Assembly (NCBI RefSeq): GCF_024461735.1
Contig: NZ_JANGAD010000003.1
Span: forward strand, 248,001-312,000
Reading direction: 5' to 3'
DNA: 64,000 nucleotides
Origin: Anaerotignum propionicum
Lineage (GTDB): Bacteria > Bacillota > Clostridia > Lachnospirales > Anaerotignaceae
This document shows positions 17,249 through 26,099 of the stretch, in pieces (the first letter of the stretch is position 1; every line of letters begins with the position of its first letter). The position numbers and the translations under genes were made by a program. The notes beneath the pieces were generated by a model. That model did no database searches. It worked only from the letters and a program-made list of their open reading frames with translations, and was not told the DNA's origin.

Positions 17249-17506
17249 ATGTATATGTATCCCGATAACTTAAAAGCAAAAGCAACACTATGGCTGTGGG
17301 AACTGCGTGACATTGGAATCATTGGAATAGGATTGCTTATTTCTGTTTTTGCCCTTGCTCAAACAGGCATCCTATTCCCAGTTGTGATTACTGCGGCATA
17401 TGCTTTTTTAAGCATTCGCTTTGAGGATATGAGTATCTTGGATTTTATCCGATATGCTGTATCCTTTTTTATATTAAAGCCACAGACATATGAATGGGCA
17501 GCATGA
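17249..17506 (+). CDS. PrgI/VirB3-like small membrane protein
   Basis: An 85-residue protein from ATG 17249 (GAGGAAAG upstream; one base after the methylase stop). The N-terminal YMYPDNLKAKATLWLW is followed by two close transmembrane segments (about 21-40 and 42-58) and the amphipathic ISILDFIRYAVSFF-type tail. Size, topology and position before VirB4 match PrgI/VirB3 partners of the VirB4 ATPase in Gram-positive type IV systems. Confidence 0.75.
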   Translation: MYMYPDNLKAKATLWLWELRDIGIIGIGLLISVFALAQTGILFPVVITAAYAFLSIRFEDMSILDFIRYAVSFFILKPQTYEWAA

Positions 17507-17593
17507 TGCTGCACCCATATTTTTGTTTGAACCAAGAGCAAATCACGACCTGATTATCCAGAAAGATAAATGTAGAAAGGGAAAATATAAAAA

Positions 17594-18175
17594 ATGAAAA
17601 AACAGAAAGAAAAAAATAAAAATTCCACAAGAGAACTGATGGGAATTACGGAAATCACTGACTACAGCCTTGTTACGCAATATGGTGAACTTGTATATTT
17701 CATCATCCACCCAACCAATATCTCTGTACTTTCGGAAAGCAGTGTAAGCAGTAGAATATATGCACTGATGACGGTGCTGAATGGTATTGCAGAAATTGAA
17801 ATGCTCTGCCTTAATTCCAAAGAGAATTTTGATGATAATAAGGAGTATCTGAAAAAGCGTATGGAGGAAGAGGAAAATCCGATGATCAGAAAACTTTTAA
17901 TGCAAGACAGCACCAATCTTGACCGCATGCAAGTGCAGATGGCTACTGCTCGAGAATTTCTCATAATCATTCGATTGAAAAATGAGAAAGAAAGTGATGT
18001 TTTCCCGTATTTATCTCGTATAGAAAAGAGCTTAAAGGATCAAGGTTTTACAGCAAAGCGAGCAGATAATCCAGATATTAAAAGAATTTTGGGAGTGTAC
18101 TTTGAACAGAATGTCACCACTGATAGGTACGAAGATTTTGACGGTGAGAGGTGGGTGGTGCTGGGGGATAAATAG
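17594..18175 (+). CDS. Conjugation protein encoded upstream of VirB4
   Basis: A 193-residue soluble protein (MKKQKEKNKNSTRELMGITEITDYSLVTQYGELVYFIIHPTNISVLSESSV...). I recognise the GELVYFIIxPTNISVLSE and AEIEMLCLNSKENFDDNKEYLKKR pattern from clostridial ICEs, where it stands just before the VirB4 ATPase and resembles the N-terminal domain of VirB4/TraC-type proteins. It is probably a VirB4 partner. Here the two are separated by about 1.6 kb of SUKH and phosphatase genes, suggesting a cargo insertion inside the operon. Confidence 0.7.
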   Translation: MKKQKEKNKNSTRELMGITEITDYSLVTQYGELVYFIIHPTNISVLSESSVSSRIYALMTVLNGIAEIEMLCLNSKENFDDNKEYLKKRMEEEENPMIRKLLMQDSTNLDRMQVQMATAREFLIIIRLKNEKESDVFPYLSRIEKSLKDQGFTAKRADNPDIKRILGVYFEQNVTTDRYEDFDGERWVVLGDK

Positions 18176-18305
18176 TCTTTCAAGTTGAAATGATATTGGT
18201 TAAGTTATATAATGAAGAATACAAGGTTAGTCTATACGATATTTTTACCGCAGATGATAGTACTTCCTGATAATAATAAATTTTCGAAGGAGTTGTTGGT
18301 TGGTT

Positions 18306-18962
18306 ATGTGTAATTTTCAAAAATGGGAAGAACAATTAAAGTTACTGTACGAAACATATATGAGAATTTGTAAAGCTGAAGATGTCAAGTATAAAAAAGA
18401 TATTATTGCCACACAGGAGGAAGTAATAAAACTTGAAGAAAAGCTTGGAACATCTATTCCTTTGAGCTTGAGAAATACATTTTTGAAGATGTCCAAAGCT
18501 ATAGAGTTTTCTGCATTTTTGCCTCAGGATTTTAGTTTGCCTAAAGAATTGAAAGGCATTTTTTCAGCTTATTTTACAATTTCATTGAATGAGATGATGG
18601 AGGCAGAAGAAAGTAGAAGGTCTTGGGTGGACGGGTGTTTTAGCAACGTAGAAGATGATTATGATAAAGTGTGGCATAATAAATTGGGTTTTATGACAGT
18701 AGGCACTGGCGATGTAATTGCATTTGACCTAAGCGACTCAAAAGAAGATAAACGTGTTGTCTATTTAAGTCATGACGGTTGTGAGAGCCACGGTGTTGTT
18801 TTAGGAGAAACATTTGCTGATTATTTTGATAGCTTACTTTTAATTGGTGGATGTGGCAATGAAGATTGGCAAATGATGCCGTTCATTAATAATGTAAAAG
18901 GATTTGACGCTTACTCTGAAAACGCAAATACATATCGAAAACTTATTGGACTTAAGCTATAG
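18306..18962 (+). CDS. SMI1/KNR4 (SUKH) family protein
   Basis: About 218 residues; ATG 18306 or TTG 18300 after AAGGAG. The central pattern ATQEEVIKLEEKLGTSIPLSLRNTFLKMSK, a later GFMTVGTGDVIAFDL and VVYLSHDGCESHGVVLGETFADYFDSLLLIGG are typical of the SMI1/KNR4 (SUKH) fold. SUKH proteins are often immunity proteins against polymorphic toxins, but no toxin gene lies beside it. It interrupts the conjugation operon between the 17594 gene and virB4, and its regulatory logic looks independent. Confidence 0.75.
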   Translation: MCNFQKWEEQLKLLYETYMRICKAEDVKYKKDIIATQEEVIKLEEKLGTSIPLSLRNTFLKMSKAIEFSAFLPQDFSLPKELKGIFSAYFTISLNEMMEAEESRRSWVDGCFSNVEDDYDKVWHNKLGFMTVGTGDVIAFDLSDSKEDKRVVYLSHDGCESHGVVLGETFADYFDSLLLIGGCGNEDWQMMPFINNVKGFDAYSENANTYRKLIGLKL

Positions 18963-19040
18963 ATTTTTGTATATAAGTAAATTATATTTTAAACAAAAAC
19001 TGCGTGAATATCCGACATAGCTGTTATAGACGACGAAAAA

Positions 19041-19079
19041 ACAATGGGAAGCCGGCACCGTATATCAGCTTCCCATTGT
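19041..19079. terminator. Strong hairpin between SUKH and phosphatase genes
   Basis: ACAATGGGAAGC (19041-19052) pairs perfectly with GCTTCCCATTGT (19068-19079). It separates convergent genes. Confidence 0.65.
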
Positions 19080-19095
19080 GCTCATACTCTATAGT

Positions 19096-19615
19096 TTAAT
19101 TTTCAAATATTATCAGTTCACCTTTTTGAATTACTTGCTTATTCCAATCATAATTTTGGGGCTTTCCTGTAAAATAATAGTTTACTACACGTGTATTTGC
19201 AGCGTGGGTAATAATTAAACATTTCTACCTTTGTAATCTTTTTCAATCATGTCGCATACATCACAGTTTCTCTTTATAAATGAACGAAAGCTCTCTGTGC
19301 CCCTATCACCAGTTTGAATTGCTTGCCAAAACGCTTCATCATTTCAGGTGTTTCTTCCATACCTTCAAACTCCCCGCATAACATTTCAACAAGTCGTTCG
19401 TCGAAAACAACTGAGCCACTGTAAAGAATTTCACAAAATTGGCGAGCTCGTATTTGTGAACTGCAAAAGCACACATCAAAGTTAATGTCTTTTAAATTTT
19501 CAGATTGTAATTTTGCTTGTTGCAATCCTGTTTCATTCAAAAAGGTTTCGGTCATACCGTTGAATCTTTTAAATAAATTCCAATCAGTTTCACCGTGACG
19601 TACAAGATATATCAT
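19096..19615 (-). pseudogene. Histidine phosphatase family protein with two frameshifts
   Basis: The minus-strand frame starts MIYLVRHGETDWNLFKRFNG (RHG catalytic motif, residues 6-8) and runs to SSQIRARQFCEILY and LVEMLCGEFEGMEETPEMMKRFGKQF. After a frameshift near 19310 the homology continues in another frame as TGDRGTESFRSFIKRNCDVCDMIEKDYKGRN. After a second shift near 19215 a third frame gives LIITHAANTRVVNYYFTGKPQNYDWNKQVIQKGELIIFEN, stopping at 19096. The second catalytic His (THAANTR) is therefore out of frame. The intact gene would encode about 172 residues of phosphoglycerate-mutase-like phosphatase. Confidence 0.8.
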
Positions 19616-19760
19616 AAAATGTTTAACCTCCCATTATTATAAACAACGCAAAAGTCACATGCGCCCATTATACCATGGTTATACCAAAAAGTGTTAGTGC
19701 CGTCATAGAAATGTGGCGGCTTTTTCAATGATACCAAGTAAAAGAAAGGAAGTATTCATT

Positions 19761-21590
19761 ATGGTAAAGCAAACAAAACCAAAGGTTCTACAAAAGGAGG
19801 ATATAAAAATTAAGGAGTTTATCGACATGGTAGCGCCGGGCATCATTAAGTTTCAGGCTGACCATTTTATTTGCGGCAACACATTCCGATGTGTCTGGGC
19901 CCTTCGTGAATATCCCACAGTAACGGAAGAACAGGCAATTCTACGTCATTTAGGTGAAAAAGATGGCGTGACACTGCGCATCTATACCAGACAGGTAACA
20001 CCAACAGAAGAAAAAAGAATTATTCATAATGCTACCAATAAGAACAGAATGAACACTGCAAACACTAACGATTTGCAAGAAAGTGTCACTGCTGAAAGCA
20101 ATCTGCAGGATGTGGTTGCTTTGGTATCAACGATGCATCGAAATCGTGAACCACTCTTGCATTGTGCAGTATACATTGAGCTGACTGCAAGGGACTACGA
20201 CAGCCTAAAGTTATTGCAAACTGATGTTTTGACAGAACTTGTTCGAAGTAAACTGAATATAGACAGGCTTTTGCTCCGTCAACAACAAGGTTTTTTCTGT
20301 GTTGGACCATCGGGGAGAAATATTTTTGGCAGTCAGTTTGAACGAGTCCTTCCGGCTTCATCCGTTGCAAATCTGTATCCCTTTAATTATTCGGGAAAGA
20401 CAGACAGCAACGGTTTTTATTTAGGCAGAGATAAGTTTGGCAGTAACATTCTTGTGGATTTTGATAAACGAGATGATGATAAAACCAATCCTTGTATCCT
20501 CATATTAGGTAATTCGGGACAAGGCAAAAGCTATCTTCTAAAGCTGATTTTATGTAATATCTTAGAGTCTGGAAAAAGTGTAATTTGCCTTGACCCAGAG
20601 CATGAATTCGGTGAGCTTGCAGAAAATACAGGCGGTTGTTTTGTGGATTTAATGAGTGGACAGTATATGATAAACCCACTGGAACCCAAAAGTTGGGATG
20701 ACGGTGGCTCGCCACAGGATAAGGATGCACCCATTGCATTCAGGCAAGCAACCAAGCTTAGTCAGCACATCAGCTTTTTAAAAGATTTTTTCCGTTGCTA
20801 TAAAGACTTTGATGACAGGCATATTGATATCATTGAAATTATGCTTGGCAAATTATATTCCAATTGGAATATCAGTGATGGCACAGACTTTGCATCCCTT
20901 GAGTCTAATGACTATCCCATCCTGTCTGATCTTTATGCGCTGACTGAGAAAGAGTATAAAGACTATGACAAAGCAAAGTATCAGCTTTATACAGCTGAAT
21001 TGTTACAGGAAATTTTACTTGGACTGCATTCTATGTGTAAGGGTGCGGAGAGTAAATTTTTTAACGGTCATACGAATATCACTTCAAACAGATTTATTGT
21101 GTTTGGTGTAAAAGGCTTATTAAATGCAAGCAAGAATGTGAAAAATGCTTTGCTTTTCAATGTTTTATCCTTTATGAGCGACAAGCTGCTCACCGAGGGG
21201 CATACAGCGGCGGCCATTGATGAACTGTATTTATTCCTTACAAATATGACTGCCATTGAGTACATCAGAAACTTTATGAAAAGAGTACGAAAGAAAGAGT
21301 CCTCCGTAATTCTGTCCAGTCAGAATTTGGAGGACTTTAATATTGAGGGCATTCGTGAGATGACAAAGCCATTGTTCTCCATCCCAACACACCAATTTTT
21401 ATTCAATGCAGGTGCTGTTGATGCGAAGTTTTATATGGATACCTTACAGCTTGAAGAAAGCGAATTCAATCTTATTAAGTTCCCTCAGCGTGGTATATGT
21501 TTGTATAAATGCGGTAACGAGCGATATAACCTTGTCGTTCATGCTCCGACATATAAGGAAAAATTGTTTGGGAAGGCTGGTGGGAGATAG
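19761..21590 (+). CDS. virB4: VirB4-type conjugation ATPase
   Basis: A 609-residue protein from ATG 19761 (GAAAGGAAG upstream; an in-frame ATG at 19713 lacks one). The N-terminal domain (1-230) is followed by a P-loop ATPase: Walker A LGNSGQGKSYLL near residues 250-257, FVDLMSGQYMINPLEP, Walker B AAIDELYLFL near 485 and the motif SVILSSQNLEDF. VirB4 powers assembly of the mating channel at the inner face of the membrane. The upstream partner gene (17594) and PrgI-like gene support this. Length is at the short end for VirB4, consistent with the separate N-terminal partner. Confidence 0.92.
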   Translation: MVKQTKPKVLQKEDIKIKEFIDMVAPGIIKFQADHFICGNTFRCVWALREYPTVTEEQAILRHLGEKDGVTLRIYTRQVTPTEEKRIIHNATNKNRMNTANTNDLQESVTAESNLQDVVALVSTMHRNREPLLHCAVYIELTARDYDSLKLLQTDVLTELVRSKLNIDRLLLRQQQGFFCVGPSGRNIFGSQFERVLPASSVANLYPFNYSGKTDSNGFYLGRDKFGSNILVDFDKRDDDKTNPCILILGNSGQGKSYLLKLILCNILESGKSVICLDPEHEFGELAENTGGCFVDLMSGQYMINPLEPKSWDDGGSPQDKDAPIAFRQATKLSQHISFLKDFFRCYKDFDDRHIDIIEIMLGKLYSNWNISDGTDFASLESNDYPILSDLYALTEKEYKDYDKAKYQLYTAELLQEILLGLHSMCKGAESKFFNGHTNITSNRFIVFGVKGLLNASKNVKNALLFNVLSFMSDKLLTEGHTAAAIDELYLFLTNMTAIEYIRNFMKRVRKKESSVILSSQNLEDFNIEGIREMTKPLFSIPTHQFLFNAGAVDAKFYMDTLQLEESEFNLIKFPQRGICLYKCGNERYNLVVHAPTYKEKLFGKAGGR

Positions 21591-21710
21591 TAATGGGAAT
21601 ATGGCAACAAGATATGATAGAAAGATGATAGCATTTTATTGACTATTATAGAAAATATTGTTTAAAGGAATTTTATCGATATGGTCAGAAATAAAAATGG
21701 AGAAATCACC

Positions 21711-21739
21711 TTGACAATATATCGGGTTACCGATATATT
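21711..21739 (+). promoter_or_regulatory. Promoter of the HipB/HipA-like operon
   Basis: TTGACA (21711-21716), 17 bases, TATATT (21734-21739). The spacer is almost entirely covered by the palindrome at 21715-21740. Confidence 0.75.
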
Positions 21740-21740
21740 G
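21715..21740. promoter_or_regulatory. Perfect palindromic operator over the hipBA-like promoter
   Basis: CAATATATCGG (21715-21725), loop GTTA, CCGATATATTG (21730-21740): 11 perfect base pairs spanning the -35 end to the -10 box. It is probably bound by the HTH protein encoded 18 bases downstream. Confidence 0.75.
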
Positions 21741-21757
21741 AAGATGGGTGATATACA

Positions 21758-22210
21758 ATGACAATTATTGAATTATTAAAAGAAAAGGGATTGTCACGAT
21801 ACAGCTTATCTAAAACAAGCGGTGTCCCGTGGGCAACCCTTGCAGATATTTGTTCTGGCAAAACAAGCCTTAACCGATGCAGTGCAGAGACGCTTTCAAA
21901 GCTGTCCAAAGCACTGAATTTATCCATAGAAGAAATACTGGAACTGGAAACAGAGTCTACTAAACCCGAAAAAACTGGGAAACCAACGGATAAAACATAT
22001 TTGGAAACTAACTTGTCTCCGCAATTAACAAAGGCGATCAAAGACTATGAAAAGGGAGAAAAAGACAACGTATCCTATTTGGATTGCCTGTGGGGCGAAC
22101 TATATGGCTCTATTAATGCAGATCTTTGGGCAGGTTGTATTTCAGAGGAGCAAGCAAACTATTTAAGAAAAAAATTTCTCTACGGAGAACAGGAGGGATT
22201 AAATGATTGA
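21758..22210 (+). CDS. HipB-like XRE antitoxin/regulator
   Basis: A 150-residue protein. Residues 1-68 are an XRE helix-turn-helix (IELLKEKGLSRYSLSKTSGVPWATLADICSGKTSLNRCSAETLSKLSKALNLSIEEIL). The remainder carries a conserved-looking acidic tail with SYLDCLWGELYGSINADLWAGCISEEQANYLRKKFL. It overlaps the downstream HipA-like kinase gene by 8 bases, the classical arrangement of a toxin-antitoxin pair. The palindrome on the promoter indicates autoregulation. Confidence 0.85.
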   Translation: MTIIELLKEKGLSRYSLSKTSGVPWATLADICSGKTSLNRCSAETLSKLSKALNLSIEEILELETESTKPEKTGKPTDKTYLETNLSPQLTKAIKDYEKGEKDNVSYLDCLWGELYGSINADLWAGCISEEQANYLRKKFLYGEQEGLND

Positions 22211-23147
22211 TTTTACAACATGTGCCGTCAATAAGTTCAAAGCTTATGGCGGAGCCAATGGTAACAAAATCAATATTTCATATGAAGGTACAAGTTATAT
22301 GCTGAAATTTCCACCTGTGCCTAGTAAAAGCAAAGCTATGAGTTATACAAACAGCTGTATCAGTGAATATCTTGCTTGCCATATCTTCCATTTATTTGGC
22401 ATACCGGCACAGGAAACTATGTTGGGCACCTACACCGATAAACGAGGAAAAGAAAAGGTTGTGGTGGCCTGCAAGGATTTTACTGAAGAAGGAAAAAGGC
22501 TAATGGAGTTTGCTCACCTTAAAAATACCTGTGTGGATAGTGAACAAAGCGGCTATGGAACGGAGTTATCTTCCATTATGAAAGCCATTGATGAACAAGC
22601 ATTGATTCCATCAGGCGAATTACGAGCATTCTTTTGGGATATGTTTATTGCAGATGCTTTGCTTGGAAATTTTGACCGTCATAACGGCAACTGGGGAATC
22701 TTAATAGATGAACAGAAACAAATTGCGGAAATTGCACCAGTTTATGACTGCGGTTCCTGTTTATATCCCCAATTAGATGAGGCACATATGGAGAAGGTTT
22801 TGAACAGTGAAGATGAAATAAACCAACGTATCTTTGTTTTTCCTACCTCATCGATTATGGAAAATGGCAAAAAAATATCTTATTTTGATTTTATTTCCTC
22901 TCTGCAAAATGAAGAATGCAATGTAGCATTGAAAAAAATAGCAGAGAAAATCGATATCGAGGAAATCAATAAACTGATAGAGGATATTCCCTCCATTACT
23001 CCTATGCAAAGGGATTTTTACAAGACGATGATTGCAGAGCGAAAGGTGAGAATCTTGGATTATAGCATGGAACTTCTAATGAAACAAGAAACGAAGCAGA
23101 CTGACGTGAAAAAATCTTTGGGGGCAGGCCAGGATATTTCCATGTAG
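22203..23147 (+). CDS. HipA-like serine/threonine kinase (CtkA-like)
   Basis: A 314-residue protein with the HipA-type kinase fold: an ATP-binding N-lobe with a possible phosphate-binding Lys (SYMLKFPP), the catalytic segment GNFDRHNGNWGIL (Asp158, Asn163) and the metal-binding APVYDCGSCL (Asp182). It lacks the separate N-terminal subdomain 1 of full-length HipA, so it is closer to the short CtkA-type kinases. It is coupled by overlap to the XRE gene. Known relatives phosphorylate translation factors such as glutamyl-tRNA synthetase; the target here is unknown. It may stabilise the ICE. Confidence 0.82.
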   Translation: MIDFTTCAVNKFKAYGGANGNKINISYEGTSYMLKFPPVPSKSKAMSYTNSCISEYLACHIFHLFGIPAQETMLGTYTDKRGKEKVVVACKDFTEEGKRLMEFAHLKNTCVDSEQSGYGTELSSIMKAIDEQALIPSGELRAFFWDMFIADALLGNFDRHNGNWGILIDEQKQIAEIAPVYDCGSCLYPQLDEAHMEKVLNSEDEINQRIFVFPTSSIMENGKKISYFDFISSLQNEECNVALKKIAEKIDIEEINKLIEDIPSITPMQRDFYKTMIAERKVRILDYSMELLMKQETKQTDVKKSLGAGQDISM

Positions 23148-23179
23148 AAAGTATTATGAAACAACCAGATATCGAAGAA

Positions 23180-23203
23180 AACACTCACAACTGTGGGTGT
23201 TTT
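23180..23203 (+). terminator. Hairpin between the HipA-like and NlpC/P60 genes
   Basis: AACACTCACA and TGTGGGTGTT pair with one G-T type mismatch, followed by TTT. It lies directly upstream of the RBS GGAGGTG. Confidence 0.5.
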
Positions 23204-24270
23204 TATGTTTGGAGGTGATTTTTATTGCAAATCCTGTTTTGATTGCCAAGGCTGTAGTGATGGGATTGAATAATGATAAGCTCCGTAGAGGCATGGGTTG
23301 GACAATTGCTGCAATCTTCTCGCCTATAATTGTTATCTTTGCGCTGCTAATTGGCATCATGTCTGCAACAGCAGACCACAACACTACAGCAATAGATTTA
23401 TGTTTTAACGGCGGTGTCGTGTCGTGTAATGTTCCTGAAGAATTTAGAAAATATATTGAAGATATGCAGTACAGCTTCAACCTATTAGATTACGATATAA
23501 ACAAACTTAACAGCCAAACAGAAGACGGAAACAGCCTTGACCTAATAAGAGTTAAGGCTATTTTTTATGCTCTGTATTTCGGCGAGGATCGCCCATCTCT
23601 CATCAATACATTGAGATTTTCAGATTGCTTTGTATCTTATGAGGAGCGTAATCGAACCGTCATCGACGAGGAAGGAAATGAAAGAGAAGAAACCTATACC
23701 GTAGTAGTTCCCATCACGGACCTTTCGATTGTTTACAGAAACATTGAAAATATGATGAAAATTACGGTGACATCAGAAAACCAAATGAATGCCAATCGCA
23801 TTTATGCATTGGTGAAGTACGGGCATGGAGCAATCGGGTTGGATGAATTTCAATTTCAATACCCCGGTGAACCCATTGGCGATGGTAGTTACAAAGAACT
23901 GATTGAGGAAGCAGAAAAATACTTGGGTTACCCCTATGTTTGGGGTGGTTCAAATCCAAGAACGTCCTTTGATTGCTCGGGGTATGTTTGTTGGGTCTAT
24001 ACCCAGTCGGGGGTTTATAATCTTCCACGAACTACTGCCACGGGAATCTATAATCAATGTGTACTGGTACCGAAAGATGAAGTAATGCCTGGTGATTTGG
24101 TGTTTTTCAAAGGGACTTATGCAGGTGCAGGTGTGGCATCTCATATAGGAATTTATGTGGGAAATGGAAAGATGCTCCATGCTGGTGATCCTATTGGCTA
24201 TGCTGATATTAATACAAAGTATTGGCAGAAGCATTTCCTTGGGTTCGGTAGACTGCCAGAAATTAATTAA
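23197..24270 (+). CDS. Membrane-anchored NlpC/P60 cell-wall hydrolase of the conjugation system
   Basis: Up to 357 residues; the start is uncertain. The GTG at 23197 precedes the RBS GGAGGTG (23211-23217); an unusual ATT at 23224 has better spacing. A transmembrane segment lies at about residues 34-56 (GWTIAAIFSPIIVIFALLIGI). The C-terminal NlpC/P60 domain has the catalytic Cys in FDCSGYVCW (about 260), DLVFFKG, the His in ASHIGIYVG and KMLHAGDP. It cleaves peptidoglycan stem peptides to let the mating channel through the wall, the usual partner encoded just after VirB4. A region between (about 60-225) is of unknown fold. Confidence 0.82.
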   Translation: MFLCLEVIFIANPVLIAKAVVMGLNNDKLRRGMGWTIAAIFSPIIVIFALLIGIMSATADHNTTAIDLCFNGGVVSCNVPEEFRKYIEDMQYSFNLLDYDINKLNSQTEDGNSLDLIRVKAIFYALYFGEDRPSLINTLRFSDCFVSYEERNRTVIDEEGNEREETYTVVVPITDLSIVYRNIENMMKITVTSENQMNANRIYALVKYGHGAIGLDEFQFQYPGEPIGDGSYKELIEEAEKYLGYPYVWGGSNPRTSFDCSGYVCWVYTQSGVYNLPRTTATGIYNQCVLVPKDEVMPGDLVFFKGTYAGAGVASHIGIYVGNGKMLHAGDPIGYADINTKYWQKHFLGFGRLPEIN

Positions 24271-24399
24271 AAAGAAGTTTGAAAAGGGATGTACCAATAA
24301 AGCAGAAAGATTGATTTTATGCTAAGTGATATTTCAAAGAAAATGCGTTTCTATTGAAACACAGAATTTTGGAAAAGAATGAATAGGGAGGAATGTGGT

Positions 24400-24777
24400 A
24401 TGAAAGAAAATAAAATTAAGGTTGTAAAAATGGATATTGGTAATCCGCCAGTAGTAAAAGAAATTGATAACACCCTTGGGGCATTACAAACGGAAGTTGG
24501 TGGGCTTATTGAATGTGCTTACCTCGATGATGGATGCATTGCTGTTGTCAATGAAGAAGGAAAGCTAAATGGAATGGAACCAAACCGACGCTTGGGCTCA
24601 GATATTATTTGTGGTCCATTTTTTATTTGTGGTGATAGTGAAGACGGTGAATTTGTTTCACTTGATGACAAACAGGTGGAAGAATACGTGAAAAAGTTTT
24701 CTGATGTTCCCATTTTTACAGGGGAAGAACCAGAGCTTAAACCACGAATGACCTTCATGGGTTTTGATTTCAAGTAA
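24400..24777 (+). CDS. DUF3846-like protein
   Basis: ATG 24400 is placed by GGGAGG 8 bases upstream; 125 residues. The pattern KVVKMDIGNPPVVKEIDNTLGALQTEVGGLIECAYLDDGCIAVVNEEGKLNGMEPNRRLG ... IICGPFFICGDSEDGEFVSL matches the DUF3846 family, widespread on ICEs, plasmids and phages and of unknown function. It lies between the wall hydrolase and the second HipA-like gene. Confidence 0.75.
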   Translation: MKENKIKVVKMDIGNPPVVKEIDNTLGALQTEVGGLIECAYLDDGCIAVVNEEGKLNGMEPNRRLGSDIICGPFFICGDSEDGEFVSLDDKQVEEYVKKFSDVPIFTGEEPELKPRMTFMGFDFK

Positions 24778-24864
24778 ACCAGCATGACTTGTACGCTGAT
24801 TTTGTTTGAATTCTTACTTAAACAAGGCTAAAATAAAAGATACGATTGGAAAGTAGGTGAGAAA

Positions 24865-26031
24865 TTGATTTATTACCTCATGCACAAAAATTTGAATGTA
24901 TTGGAGATGGAAATAGACGAAGAAACAAGCACAATTGTGAAGGTGCTTAATGTCATAGAGGTGGAGCATATTCCTCTTGGAGTCTGTTTTGAAAATCAGA
25001 TTGTTGACAGAAAGGCACTGAATCATTGGTTTAAAAGCAGATGTATACCTGAAAACCGACAGAGTATTGACCGTGTACTTGAGACGGTAGGTGAATTGAA
25101 TACAGTTGGTTTGGCACTTAAATGCTATGGTCTCAGCTTATCGGACTGCTATTGGATTTGTCCCAAAAGTTCTGACCTTGACTTTGATAAAATTAATTTC
25201 TTTGAAAATCACTTTTCCAAGGATATGGGTGAAATTTTGTTTGGCAAACAGCTGGACAGTTTCAGCTTAGTATCTCCTGATAATACCTCTGATGGCTGGT
25301 TGAAAAAGAAATGGATTATCTTAAATGAAGATAGATACCTCCTAAAAGGAGCCAGCGGTGTGTTTAGGCAAGAACCGTTTAATGAGAAAATAACAGGAAT
25401 GGTGATGGAAAAACTTCGTTTGCCACATGTGGAATATGAGGTGATTTTTGAGGACGGAATGCCGTACAGCCTGTGTAAAAACTTTCTCTCAAAGGATACG
25501 GAGCTAGTGTCTGCATGGAGCGTGTACAGTCATTTCAAGAAACCAAACCACCTTTTTGCATATGAATATTTAATAGAATCCTACGAAAAAATAGGGATTA
25601 CGAATGCAGTTGAAAACATAGAAAAGCTTCTGGTAACAGATTTCTTGATTGCTAATACTGACAGGCACATGAACAACTTTGGTATTGTGAGAAACAGTAA
25701 TACTCTTGAAGTATTGGGGGCGGCACCTATCTTTGATAGCGGTACCTCTCTGTTTATGTCTACGCCAACCAAGGTAGAAGTTTCTGATATAGAAAGCAAA
25801 CCGTTTGCCAAGACACATGAAAAACAGATAAAGCTAGTCAGTGATTTGCGGAAATTTGATATTGAAAGTGTCCTTGAACTTAGAGAAGGAATCAGAATTA
25901 ACCTTTCTCAAAATCCTTTTATGTATGAGGAAAGAATTGATTTTGTTATAAAAAACTTTGATCAAAGAGCGAAGCTGTTGCTGGAACTAATGCAGGAACA
26001 GCGTCAGATGCAATCCCACAAAATGATATAA
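24865..26031 (+). CDS. Second HipA-like kinase, without an adjacent HTH partner
   Basis: A 388-residue protein starting at TTG 24865 (AGGTGAG upstream). An N-terminal region of ~135 residues of unknown fold precedes a HipA-type kinase: the Lys in RYLLKGASG (161), catalytic LIANTDRHMNNFGIV (Asp266, Asn271) and metal-binding APIFDSGTSLF (Asp291). No XRE antitoxin gene adjoins it; the closest is the HipB-like gene 2.6 kb upstream. Its N-terminus may take the place of an inhibitor or of HipA subdomain 1. Function on the ICE is unknown; an abortive-infection or maintenance role is possible. Confidence 0.78.
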   Translation: MIYYLMHKNLNVLEMEIDEETSTIVKVLNVIEVEHIPLGVCFENQIVDRKALNHWFKSRCIPENRQSIDRVLETVGELNTVGLALKCYGLSLSDCYWICPKSSDLDFDKINFFENHFSKDMGEILFGKQLDSFSLVSPDNTSDGWLKKKWIILNEDRYLLKGASGVFRQEPFNEKITGMVMEKLRLPHVEYEVIFEDGMPYSLCKNFLSKDTELVSAWSVYSHFKKPNHLFAYEYLIESYEKIGITNAVENIEKLLVTDFLIANTDRHMNNFGIVRNSNTLEVLGAAPIFDSGTSLFMSTPTKVEVSDIESKPFAKTHEKQIKLVSDLRKFDIESVLELREGIRINLSQNPFMYEERIDFVIKNFDQRAKLLLELMQEQRQMQSHKMI

Positions 26032-26099
26032 AAACAGAAAAAGCTAAGTGGCACATCGTATTATGCGGTGTGCTTTTGTTTTTTGGAAAGGAGTATCCA

